Of a stretch of DNA of 20,062 nt, positions 5,203 to 11,704 are shown one piece after another. The notes under the pieces were generated by a model. The model was not told the origin of the DNA, searched no databases, and worked only from the letters and a program-made list of their open reading frames with translations. Both the position numbers and the translations under genes were made by a program. Position 1 is the first letter of the stretch. Every line of letters begins with the position of its first letter. This DNA comes from Candidatus Colwellbacteria bacterium CG10_big_fil_rev_8_21_14_0_10_41_28 (GTDB lineage: Bacteria > Patescibacteriota > Minisyncoccia > UBA6257 > Colwellbacteraceae), in NCBI GenBank assembly GCA_002773755.1, contig PFAG01000013.1:1-20062 (forward strand), given 5' to 3'.

Positions 5203-5697
5203 ATGGCAATAACAAGGGCAAAAAAAGAAGAGGTAATAAAGGAGGGCGTTGAAGCCGTAAAGGCATCTAAGGCGCTAGTTTTTGCCGATTTTAGCGGTAC
5301 TAGTGTCTCCGACATGAGAGCTCTTAGGAAAGAGTTAATAGAAGTCGATTCAAAGATGACCGTCATCAAAAAGAGTCTTCTTGATCTAATCCTTAAAGAA
5401 GCTGGTGTAAAGTTGGATCCAGCCAGGTTTGAGGGTCAGGTAGGAACATTCTTTGTTGGAGACGAACTATCCGCACCAACAGGTCTGATCTATAGATTCT
5501 CAAAGAATCACGAAGATTTTAAGCTTTTGGGTGGATATGACATCGAGCGTGATATGGCAATAAACGAAGATGCGATTGTAGTAATTGGTCAGCTGCCAAC
5601 AAGAGAAGTTCTCTTGGCTCAGGTTGTTGGTTCAATTGCAGCACCAATCAGAGGATTGCTATATGTTCTTAGCCAAAAGGCTGAGATGACAAATTAA
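5203..5697 (+). CDS. rplJ: 50S ribosomal protein L10
   Basis: L10 anchors the L7/L12 stalk to 23S rRNA. The 164-aa protein has the full fold: N-terminal rRNA-binding domain with ALVFADFSGTSVSDM (28-42) and TVIKKSLLDLIL, then LPTREVLLAQVVGSIAAPIRGLLYVL, leading into the C-terminal helix that binds L12 dimers. The start follows the attenuator U-tract by 6 nt and has no Shine-Dalgarno. It pairs with rplL 40 nt downstream. The usual rplK-rplA partners are not next to it; rpmG and tRNAs precede it. Regulation is expected through the L10 leader. Confidence 0.95.
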   Translation: MAITRAKKEEVIKEGVEAVKASKALVFADFSGTSVSDMRALRKELIEVDSKMTVIKKSLLDLILKEAGVKLDPARFEGQVGTFFVGDELSAPTGLIYRFSKNHEDFKLLGGYDIERDMAINEDAIVVIGQLPTREVLLAQVVGSIAAPIRGLLYVLSQKAEMTN

Positions 5698-5723
5698 TTT
5701 CAATTAGAAGGTCGAGATAAAAA

Positions 5724-5729
5724 TATAAT
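5724..5729 (+). promoter_or_regulatory. Possible internal promoter directly before rplL
   Basis: A consensus TATAAT lies 8 nt before the rplL ATG, in a gap of only 40 nt. No clear -35 is visible. If used, transcription would start at or beside the A of the ATG and allow L12 to be made in excess of L10, as the stalk requires. Confidence 0.45.
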
Positions 5730-5737
5730 CAATAATC

Positions 5738-6298
5738 ATGGCAGAAGAAGAAAAGAAAGAAGAGGTAGTCGAGGAAACTCCTGAAGAGAAGGAAGAGGAG
5801 ACATCTGAGGAAGCTAAGGAAGAAGCTCCTGCAGACGATGCCCCTAAAGATGATTCTTCCGATGATACTCCTAAAAAAGATGAGGCTAAAGAGGAGGTAA
5901 AAGAAGAAGAGCCAGAAATGAGTGCAGACATGGAGGAGTTAGCAAAGAAGTATGAGGGATTAATCTCAGAGATCGAAAAGCTAACAGCTCTTGAGCTAGC
6001 AGACTTAGTTAAAGTTCTTGAGGCAAAATTTGGTGTTAGTGCCGCCGGCCCTGCAGCTGCAGCCGCCGCTGGACCTGGAGAAGAAAAGACTGAGTTCAAT
6101 GTTTTACTTAAGGCATCCGGAGAGCAGAAGATTAATGCTATTAAGGCAGTTAGAGAGATCACTGGTCTTGGTCTTAAGGAAGCCAAAGACCTCGTTGAGG
6201 CAGCCCCTAAGGTAATTAAGGAATCAGTTAAGAAAGCAGAGGCAGAAGAGATGGTTGCTAAGCTTAAGGAGGCAGGCGCCATAGCAGAGTTAGAGTAG
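5738..6298 (+). CDS. rplL: 50S ribosomal protein L7/L12 with long acidic N-terminus
   Basis: L7/L12 forms the mobile stalk that recruits translation GTPases. The family core is clear: dimerisation domain from about residue 62 (EEIEKLTALELADLVKVLEAKFGVS-like), an Ala/Gly/Pro hinge (AAGPAAAAAAGPG) and the C-terminal domain with NAIKAVREITGLGLKEAKDLVE. About 60 residues of Glu/Lys/Asp/Pro/Ser low complexity precede the core, so the protein is 186 aa against the usual 120-130. The internal ATG at 5918 (residue 61) would give a standard-length protein but lacks a promoter or ribosome-binding site; ATG 5738 sits directly behind a TATAAT. Which form is made is open. Confidence 0.93.
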   Translation: MAEEEKKEEVVEETPEEKEEETSEEAKEEAPADDAPKDDSSDDTPKKDEAKEEVKEEEPEMSADMEELAKKYEGLISEIEKLTALELADLVKVLEAKFGVSAAGPAAAAAAGPGEEKTEFNVLLKASGEQKINAIKAVREITGLGLKEAKDLVEAAPKVIKESVKKAEAEEMVAKLKEAGAIAELE

Positions 6299-6325
6299 AG
6301 TTAAACTACTTAAATAATAGATTAA

Positions 6326-6352
6326 AAAGAGGCCCCACTGGGGTCTCTTTTT
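6326..6352 (+). terminator. Rho-independent terminator after rplL
   Basis: Stem AGAGGCCCC / GGGGTCTCT with loop ACT, extended by A-T pairs, then a run of T. It ends the rplJ-rplL unit and directly borders the DnaA-box region. Confidence 0.9.
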
Positions 6353-6456
6353 ATACACAACCATATTGTTGTTATTTAGGGAATTGTGGGTTAGACTAAT
6401 ACTCAAGTGGGGAATTGTGGATAAATGTGTGGATAACCCACCTCTTCTGGGGATAA
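6351..6456 (+). promoter_or_regulatory. DnaA-box-like repeat array upstream of mraZ
   Basis: TTATACACA (6351-6359) fits the DnaA-box consensus TTWTNCACA on the plus strand. Two perfect boxes lie in the opposite orientation, TGTGGATAA at 6416-6424 and 6428-6436, plus the near copies TGTGGGTTA (6385-6393) and TGGGGATAA (6448-6456). A direct repeat GGGAATTGTGG occurs at 6379-6389 and 6410-6420, 31 nt apart. Copy spacings (31, 12, 20 nt) are close to whole helical turns. The array could serve DnaA control of the division cluster, or be the MraZ operator, whose known sites are TGGG-type direct repeats. No confident -10/-35 was found here. Confidence 0.55.
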
Positions 6457-6483
6457 CTTTTCCCTCCAAGTTAGAAAAACCCA

Positions 6484-6915
6484 ATGTTTATCGGAGAATT
6501 CAAACATAGTGTAGATGAAAAGGGCAGGGTAGCAGTACCGGCCAAATTCAGAAAGAAGGTCCAAGGTGGGGCCATCGTTACACGAGGATTAGATAAGTGT
6601 CTATTCGTATTTGATAAAAAAGATTGGCAAGAGTTAGCTGAGAAGCTTGTTAAACTTCCTCTTTCTCAAGCAAATTCAAGAGCTTTTGTAAGACTGATGC
6701 TCTCGGGGGCAAGCGACGTTAAATTAGATTCTCAGGGAAGAATTTTAATACCAGATTATCTGCGTAAGTACGCAGGACTTAAAAAAAGTACCCAGGTTAT
6801 CGGTGTATACAACCGAATGGAGATATGGGATGAGAAAACCTGGGATACGTATAAACAGAAAACCGAAGGATCCTCAGAGGAAATTGCCGAAAAGATGGCC
6901 GATTTGGGGATATAG
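6484..6915 (+). CDS. mraZ: Division/cell-wall cluster transcriptional regulator MraZ
   Basis: MraZ is a DNA-binding protein of the AbrB-like swapped-hairpin type that represses its own division and cell-wall cluster. The 143-aa length is standard. The start MFIGEFKHSVDEKGRVAVPAKFR and the second half with LDSQGRILIPDYLRKYAG show the paired MraZ repeats, each with its D-x-x-G-R core. It is first in the unit mraZ-rsmH-ftsL-ftsI, and the repeat array upstream (6379-6456) is the obvious place for its operator. ATG 6484 has no Shine-Dalgarno. Confidence 0.94.
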   Translation: MFIGEFKHSVDEKGRVAVPAKFRKKVQGGAIVTRGLDKCLFVFDKKDWQELAEKLVKLPLSQANSRAFVRLMLSGASDVKLDSQGRILIPDYLRKYAGLKKSTQVIGVYNRMEIWDEKTWDTYKQKTEGSSEEIAEKMADLGI

Positions 6916-6921
6916 CGGTTT

Positions 6922-7839
6922 ATGGAAAAGTCGAAACATATTCCAGTTCTTTTAAACGAAGTTTTAGATCTACTTGAATTATCTCAAGGAGATTTTGCAA
7001 TTGATGGAACTGCTGGTGATGGGGGGCACTCAATAGAGCTTGCCAAAAGGGTATCGCCAGGTGGAGTATTTCTCGGCATCGATTGGGATAGTGCGAGAGT
7101 AAAAGCTCTTAAGGAGCGATTCGATAAAGAGGACTTTGATCTTAAAGGGCTTGAGCTAAGACAAGCCAACTACAAAGATCTTCCCTCTCTCATAGAAGAG
7201 AATGATCTAGGTTTGGCTAATGGGTTCCTATTAGACCTAGGATTCTCTTCAGATCAACTTGAAGGAGGAAAAGGTTTTAGTTTCAGGGGAAGAAAGGAGA
7301 AGCTATCAATGACCTATTCCGAAAAAGAGACACCTCTTTATGAAGCTCTCCACTATATCAACGAGAAAGACCTTATGTCTATCATCAAAGATTTGAGTGA
7401 TGAGCGATATGCAAGACAAATCGCTAGTGCAATTGTTTCAGCAAGATACGACCAACCGATTGTCACTAACAGACAGCTCGCAGATGTTGTTAAAAGTGCA
7501 GTCCCAAGAGATTACGAAAAGGGGAGGATTCATCCAGCAACCAGAACCTTTATGGCTCTAAGGATGTATATCAATCGAGAGCTGGAGAATCTTGGAACCG
7601 TTTTGGGCTCGCTTGAGAGAATAGTCGCTCCCGGAGGAAGGGTCGCAATCATCTCGTACCACTCAAAAGAGGATTTGATGGTTAAAGAAGGCTTTGGACA
7701 ACTAGAGGAATCCGGCAAGGGGACAGTTGTTACTAAGAATTCAATTACGCCAACAGAGAAAGAGGTCGAAAACAATCCAAGAAGTAGAAGTGCAAAACTT
7801 CGCGTTATAGAAATCAATGACCATAATCAAACCAAATAA
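6922..7839 (+). CDS. rsmH: 16S rRNA (cytosine1402-N4)-methyltransferase
   Basis: RsmH methylates N4 of C1402 in the decoding centre of 16S rRNA with S-adenosylmethionine. The 305-aa protein has the N-terminal HIPVLLNEVL signature (7-16), the SAM-binding loop DGTAGDGGH (28-36), LLDLGFSSDQL, the RIHPATRTFMALRMYIN region and a C-terminal PRSRSAKLRV. Two conserved stretches are altered: the usual GFSF...PLDMRM reads GFSF...KLSMTY (118-132), and the usual HSLEDR reads HSKEDL (247-252). It lies 6 nt after mraZ and overlaps ftsL by 23 nt, the standard dcw order. Confidence 0.93.
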   Translation: MEKSKHIPVLLNEVLDLLELSQGDFAIDGTAGDGGHSIELAKRVSPGGVFLGIDWDSARVKALKERFDKEDFDLKGLELRQANYKDLPSLIEENDLGLANGFLLDLGFSSDQLEGGKGFSFRGRKEKLSMTYSEKETPLYEALHYINEKDLMSIIKDLSDERYARQIASAIVSARYDQPIVTNRQLADVVKSAVPRDYEKGRIHPATRTFMALRMYINRELENLGTVLGSLERIVAPGGRVAIISYHSKEDLMVKEGFGQLEESGKGTVVTKNSITPTEKEVENNPRSRSAKLRVIEINDHNQTK

Positions 7840-8110
7840 AGAGAAGAAAGAATCAAGGTCCTTTGTTTATGCAGGGATAATCTGTGGTTCTATGCTCGTG
7901 GTTACTGTCATTAGCTACATTGGGCTTGTTAATACAAGACATGACTTATCAAGCATGAGAAATGATGTAGAAGACCTTAAGGTAGAGAACGCTGAGCTTA
8001 AAAATGATTATTACAATTTAGTAAAGAGTGATAACCTAGAGAGGCTAGCTGAAGAAAGAGGTCTAGTTAAAGACAGAAATCCAAAATGGGCTCTCGCATC
8101 ACAATATTAG
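7817..8110 (+). CDS. ftsL: FtsL/DivIC-like septum formation protein
   Basis: A 97-aa bitopic protein: a basic N-terminal tail (1-14), one membrane segment (about 17-38), then a coiled-coil stretch (about 40-72, LSSMRNDVEDLKVENAEL) and a short C-terminal region. This layout, and the position between rsmH and the class B PBP gene, fit FtsL, which links FtsB and activates FtsW-FtsI at the septum. Sequence conservation in the family is poor, so the name rests on topology and context; DivIC/FtsB-like is the alternative. Both ends overlap the neighbouring genes (23 and 25 nt). Confidence 0.8.
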   Translation: MTIIKPNKEKKESRSFVYAGIICGSMLVVTVISYIGLVNTRHDLSSMRNDVEDLKVENAELKNDYYNLVKSDNLERLAEERGLVKDRNPKWALASQY

Positions 8111-9720
8111 TAGGTTTATTTGCCCTTCTTTATGCCGTCTTAGGGTTTCGTTTCTATGATGTTCAAATAAGAGAAGGGTCCTATTACGAGGCTCAAGCCT
8201 CCTCAATCCACACTTTAGGTGGTTTTTTAATACCTAAAAGGGGAGATATATATTTCACGGATAAAGACGGAGGCAAGATACACGCTGCTATTAATAAGGA
8301 CTATCCAGTAGTTTATGCAGTTCCTGATGAAGTCGAGGATCCAGAAAGTGCGGCCTCTCTTCTTTTTGAAATTCTCGGAGAGAGCAAAGAAGTTCTTCTG
8401 GAGAGACTAGAAAAGGAGAATGATCCATATGAACCTCTACACAAAGAGCCAACGGATGAGATGGCAGAAAAAGTAGAAAGTTTGGGTATAGAAGGTGTTT
8501 ATGTAGGTAGTGCTAAGAGTAGATTCTATCCAAGAGAAACAACTGGATCGCATATTGTAGGATATGTTTCAGAGAATGAATCTGTGTGGCTCGGAAAATA
8601 TGGAATCGAGAGCTATTACAACCAACTCCTTGGAGGTATTGCGGGAGAAAGCGAAGGGGACAAGCTTATTAATCCAAAAAACGGAAAGAATATTCAGCTG
8701 ACTATAGATACACATATTCAAAACAGAGCTGAAACCATTATTAAGGATCTTGTTGAAGATTGGAATGGATCGGGAGGGCTCGCTATGGTCTCTGATCCAG
8801 AGACAGGGAAGATTTTGGCTATGGCTAGCTATCCGACCTTCGATCCCAATAACTATGGGCAATATGATGTTGGAGTTTTTCTAAATCCAGCAGTCCAGGC
8901 TATATACGAACCTGGTTCAATCTTTAAGGTTATAACTATGGTTTCCGCCCTAGATGATGGAGCCGTTCATCCAGAAGATACATTTTATGACTCTGGAGAG
9001 CTAACTCTGAATGCTCACACCATTCACAACTGGGATCTGAAGAGTCACGGGACAGTTACTATGAGTAACATTCTTGAAAAATCACTAAACACGGGTGCTG
9101 CATATGTCCAAAGGCAATTGGGAAATGAAAAGTTCTACAATTATCTGAACAAGTTTGGACTTAACGATAAAACGGATATAGATCTTCCAGGAGAAGTCCA
9201 AGGAAGCCTTTTACCTCTAGAAGTTGATATTAGAGATATTAACTACGCCACAGCTAGCTTCGGTCAAGGAATATCAGTTACTCCAATTGGTCTTCTTCAA
9301 GCTCTTGGTGCTGTTGCTAATGGGGGTGAGCTTATGCGGCCATACGTTAATGCAGATAATAAGCCGCAAAAGATCCGAAGAGTAATTTCAGAAAAGGCTA
9401 GTGAACAAGTTACTGAAATGCTTATTTCTGCTGTGGATAAGGCGTATGTTGCAAAAATAGAGGGATATTCAGTTGCTGGTAAGACTGGGACAGCTCAAGT
9501 TCCAGATATAAATGGAAGGGGAGGGTATACGGATGATGTTATTAATACATATATAGGTTATGCACCAGCAAAAGATCCCAAGTTTGTTATTTTCATTAGA
9601 TTAGAGAAACCTGCAGGGGCTCCTCTCGCTGGGTTAACTGTTGTTCCAGCTTTTAGAGAGCTTGCCGAGTTTGTCATCAACTACTATCAAATTCCACCAG
9701 ATAGAATTGATATAGAATAA
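8086..9720 (+). CDS. ftsI: Class B penicillin-binding protein (FtsI/PBP3-like)
   Basis: A peptidoglycan D,D-transpeptidase for septal wall synthesis. It has one N-terminal membrane anchor (about 4-22), a class B dimerisation/pedestal domain with the RGDI motif (52-55), and a transpeptidase domain with all three active-site motifs: SIFK with nucleophile S278 and K281, SLN at 333-335, and KTG at 466-468. It ends 75 residues after KTG with no PASTA domain. The 544-aa length is normal. Gene order after rsmH-ftsL points to FtsI rather than the elongation-type PBP2. The start overlaps ftsL by 25 nt. murE and the rest of the usual cluster do not follow; a tRNA gene does. Confidence 0.93.
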   Translation: MGSRITILVGLFALLYAVLGFRFYDVQIREGSYYEAQASSIHTLGGFLIPKRGDIYFTDKDGGKIHAAINKDYPVVYAVPDEVEDPESAASLLFEILGESKEVLLERLEKENDPYEPLHKEPTDEMAEKVESLGIEGVYVGSAKSRFYPRETTGSHIVGYVSENESVWLGKYGIESYYNQLLGGIAGESEGDKLINPKNGKNIQLTIDTHIQNRAETIIKDLVEDWNGSGGLAMVSDPETGKILAMASYPTFDPNNYGQYDVGVFLNPAVQAIYEPGSIFKVITMVSALDDGAVHPEDTFYDSGELTLNAHTIHNWDLKSHGTVTMSNILEKSLNTGAAYVQRQLGNEKFYNYLNKFGLNDKTDIDLPGEVQGSLLPLEVDIRDINYATASFGQGISVTPIGLLQALGAVANGGELMRPYVNADNKPQKIRRVISEKASEQVTEMLISAVDKAYVAKIEGYSVAGKTGTAQVPDINGRGGYTDDVINTYIGYAPAKDPKFVIFIRLEKPAGAPLAGLTVVPAFRELAEFVINYYQIPPDRIDIE

Positions 9721-9735
9721 GGATATAGCTATAAT
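9707..9735 (+). promoter_or_regulatory. Promoter of tRNA-Glu inside the end of ftsI
   Basis: A -35 TTGATA (9707-9712), a 17-nt spacer and a consensus -10 TATAAT (9730-9735). The tRNA begins 11 nt past the -10. The -35 is within the last codons of ftsI. Confidence 0.78.
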
Positions 9736-9746
9736 CGGTTGTTGAT

Positions 9747-9818
9747 GGCCCCATCGTCTAACGGTCAGGACGCTAGCCTCTCACGCTGGAAATGGGGGTT
9801 CGATTCCCCCTGGGGTCA
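9747..9818 (+). tRNA. tRNA-Glu (anticodon CTC)
   Basis: Acceptor GGCCCCA / TGGGGTC (9747-9753 with 9811-9817), discriminator A9818, anticodon stem CTAGC / GCTGG with CTC at 9780-9782, and T arm GGGGG-TTCGATT-CCCCC. CCA is not encoded; CAA follows. Confidence 0.93.
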
Positions 9819-9882
9819 CAAATTGAAACTTTTTCTTTAGAAAATAATTGGCACGTCTCTCTCCTCAACCACTTGATTCATT

Positions 9883-9933
9883 GGCGCCCCTCCACATTCG
9901 TGGTGGAGGTGGAGCCCTGAGCCTTTTGTTTTT
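9883..9933 (+). terminator. GC-rich hairpin with T-tract after tRNA-Glu
   Basis: CCTCCAC (9889-9895) pairs with GTGGAGG (9903-9909), extended outward by CC/GG and GGC/GCC with one mismatch and one bulge, to about 12 bp. A T-rich tract (TTTTGTTTTT, 9924-9933) follows after 7 nt. It most likely terminates the tRNA-Glu transcript. It is far richer in G+C than its surroundings and holds a tandem GGTGGA repeat (9902-9913), so another structured-RNA role is possible. The rest of 9819-9975 shows nothing clear apart from a possible -10 at 9951. Confidence 0.6.
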
Positions 9934-9950
9934 ATAAAACAGTCAAAAAG

Positions 9951-9956
9951 TATAAA
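9951..9956 (+). promoter_or_regulatory. Possible -10 for the PGI/PMI gene
   Basis: TATAAA at 9951-9956, with a weak TTGTTT about 18 nt upstream (9927-9932). An AAGGA Shine-Dalgarno-like stretch at 9965-9969 lies 6 nt before the ATG at 9976, making this one of the few genes here with a recognisable ribosome-binding site. Confidence 0.4.
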
Positions 9957-9975
9957 ATTGAGTTAAGGATAGTAT

Positions 9976-10938
9976 ATGAAAGATAAAATGAGAGAAGCTA
10001 TAGAAAGCTTCCAAGAGCAATTTAGATACGAGCCTAAGATTAGTAATCTAGTTGGTTCACTAGCCAAGTTCGATAAGTTCGCAATCTTTGGCATGGGTGG
10101 ATCTGGCCTAATAGGGGATGCCCTTAACTTTCTTAAGCCAGAGCTAGACCTTCTTACACATAAGGGATATGGCCTTCCTAAAATAGATCTCTCAGGTAGG
10201 CTACTTATTTTCATCTCATACTCTGGGAATACAGAAGAGGTGTTAGATGCTTTTGAGAAGGCATTGGAGAAAGGTCACCACATTGCCGTTATCTCAACTG
10301 GAGGGGAGCTAATCAAAAGAGCCAAGAAGGTGGGGGCTCTATATATCGAAATTCCCAAAACTGGTATTCAACCACGAATGGCAACTGGATATATGATTCT
10401 TGCCGCACTTGAGTTCTTCTCAGAGGGTTCTTTAAAGAAGGAATTGTCCTCTGCTGCTGCAAGACTTAAGAATATAGAGAGTGGAGGAGAACTTATGGCA
10501 AAGAATCTTATTGGTAAAGTTCCTGTTATATATTCATCAAGAGAAAATAGTGCTCTGGCGTACAACTGGAAAACTAAATTCAATGAGACTGGAAAAATTC
10601 CAGCATTCTTTAATACATTCTCAGAGCTCAATCACAATGAAATTTCAGGATTCGATTCCATCAGCACAACTAAGGATCTAACATCAAAATTCGCTTTCAT
10701 TTTTATAAAAGACAAGGAAGATCATCCTAGAGTAACTAAGAGAATGAAGGTACTCGAAGATATGTATAAAAAAAGAGATTTACTTACCCTAACAGTTAAT
10801 CTTGAGGGAAAGAACAGATCGGAAAAACTGATTAATGCAATATCTTTAATAGACTGGTCCGCATATCATTTAGCCAAGCTTTATATAGTAGAATCAAACG
10901 AGGTGCCATTGATAGAAGAGTTTAAAAAGAAACTGTAA
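9976..10938 (+). CDS. Bifunctional phosphoglucose/phosphomannose isomerase
   Basis: A SIS-domain sugar isomerase of the PGI/PMI family, interconverting glucose-6-P, fructose-6-P and mannose-6-P for glycolysis and sugar-nucleotide supply. The first SIS half carries GMGGSGLIGD (39-48) and SYSGNTEEV (81-89), the phosphate-binding loops. The second half has YNWKTKFNETGKIPAF and SELNHNEISGF, which hold the catalytic Glu and His of the family. The 320-aa length is typical of the archaeal and CPR enzymes and well below classical PGI (about 550 aa). A one-base overlap (TAATG) links it to the next gene. The family assignment is firm; substrate breadth is inferred. Confidence 0.9.
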   Translation: MKDKMREAIESFQEQFRYEPKISNLVGSLAKFDKFAIFGMGGSGLIGDALNFLKPELDLLTHKGYGLPKIDLSGRLLIFISYSGNTEEVLDAFEKALEKGHHIAVISTGGELIKRAKKVGALYIEIPKTGIQPRMATGYMILAALEFFSEGSLKKELSSAAARLKNIESGGELMAKNLIGKVPVIYSSRENSALAYNWKTKFNETGKIPAFFNTFSELNHNEISGFDSISTTKDLTSKFAFIFIKDKEDHPRVTKRMKVLEDMYKKRDLLTLTVNLEGKNRSEKLINAISLIDWSAYHLAKLYIVESNEVPLIEEFKKKL

Positions 10939-11270
10939 TGTTCAAGGATAAGATAATTTTATCACTATTTGTTGGGAGTATACTTCTAATTATTCTCTCA
11001 TCAATTGTTATATCCTTAGGTCTTCCGGTTGGAACTGGAGCTCTAATTATTAGATTTGATAACTATCACAACCAAGTAGACTTAGTTGGGGGATTAAGCG
11101 TTCTCGGCCTCATTTTGGGCCTAATGATAGCTATTCTAGTCATTAATCTCTTTTTAAGTCACCAGGTATATGAGAGAGATAAGACAATTTCATATATAAT
11201 AGCCTTAGGTAATTTAGTTGTATCTATTTTTTTCTTTTTTGCATCTATTGCAATAACCCTGATTAACTAA
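10938..11270 (+). CDS. Three-pass membrane protein, function unknown
   Basis: A 110-aa protein whose ATG shares its A with the TAA stop of the isomerase gene. Three hydrophobic segments are visible (about 6-27, 49-74 and 84-108), with a short polar loop containing FDNYHNQVDLVGG between the first two. There are no charged residues in the membrane that would suggest a transporter, and no family is recognised. Tight coupling to the isomerase gene indicates cotranslation but not a shared function. The rplU promoter begins 1 nt after its stop. Confidence 0.72.
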   Translation: MFKDKIILSLFVGSILLIILSSIVISLGLPVGTGALIIRFDNYHNQVDLVGGLSVLGLILGLMIAILVINLFLSHQVYERDKTISYIIALGNLVVSIFFFFASIAITLIN

Positions 11271-11271
11271 C

Positions 11272-11300
11272 TTGACCATATTGATAGATACCCATATCAT
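11272..11300 (+). promoter_or_regulatory. Promoter of rplU, leaderless geometry
   Basis: A -35 TTGACC (11272-11277), a 17-nt spacer and a -10 TATCAT (11295-11300). The ATG at 11313 is 12 nt past the -10, giving a leader of about 6 nt without a Shine-Dalgarno. Confidence 0.72.
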
Positions 11301-11312
11301 ATCTCCGCAACT

Positions 11313-11624
11313 ATGTACGCAGTAATTGAAGCTGGAGGAAAACAATACAGAGTTTCCGAAGGAGAAAAAGTGAGAATAGAAAAAGTAGAAGCCGAAGAAG
11401 GAAAGGCCTTTGTTTTTGATAAAGTGCTTCTTTTGGGAGAAGGAGAGAGTGTTAAGGTTGGCACCCCTTATGTCTCTGGCGCCAAAGTAGAAGGAGAGGT
11501 ATTAAGGCAGGCAAGAAACAGAAAGATCATTATATTCAAATATAAACCTAAAAAGAGGCAAAGGACTAAGGGTGGACACAGACAACCTTTCACCGAAATA
11601 AAGATAACAAAGATAAGCGGCTAG
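11313..11624 (+). CDS. rplU: 50S ribosomal protein L21
   Basis: L21 binds 23S rRNA in the large subunit. The 103-aa length is standard. The start MYAVIEAGGKQYRVSEGE and the C-terminal KYKPKKRQRTKGGHRQP...ITKI stretch are diagnostic. The usual partner rpmA (L27) does not follow; the gene stands alone between its own promoter and a terminator that contains its stop codon. Confidence 0.96.
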   Translation: MYAVIEAGGKQYRVSEGEKVRIEKVEAEEGKAFVFDKVLLLGEGESVKVGTPYVSGAKVEGEVLRQARNRKIIIFKYKPKKRQRTKGGHRQPFTEIKITKISG

Positions 11625-11640
11625 AAGAGCCGCTTTTCTT
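11615..11640 (+). terminator. Rho-independent terminator overlapping the end of rplU
   Basis: Stem AGCGGC (11616-11621) / GCCGCT (11629-11634) with loop TAGAAGA, followed by TTTCTT. The loop begins with the rplU stop TAG, so the hairpin folds within coding sequence. Confidence 0.82.
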
Positions 11641-11683
11641 ATCAAAATAAACTTTCTTTTGCCTGTAAGAAGAGGTCTCGTGA

Positions 11684-11692
11684 TGATATAAT
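11684..11692 (+). promoter_or_regulatory. Extended -10 promoter of cysS
   Basis: TGA followed by a consensus TATAAT (11687-11692), an extended -10 that can work without a good -35, and none is visible. The cysS ATG is 12 nt downstream, with AGGA touching it, too close for a normal Shine-Dalgarno. Confidence 0.65.
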
Positions 11693-11704
11693 CTAAGGAT
11701 AGGA

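Noticed and set aside
5704..6282. A 192-aa serine-rich ORF on the minus strand
   Set aside because: It is the antisense shadow of the Glu/Lys/Ala-rich rplL gene, with no promoter or family features of its own.
6351..6456. Chromosomal replication origin
   Set aside because: DnaA boxes are present, but there is no AT-rich unwinding tract beside them and no dnaA, dnaN or gyr gene nearby; a regulatory role is more likely.
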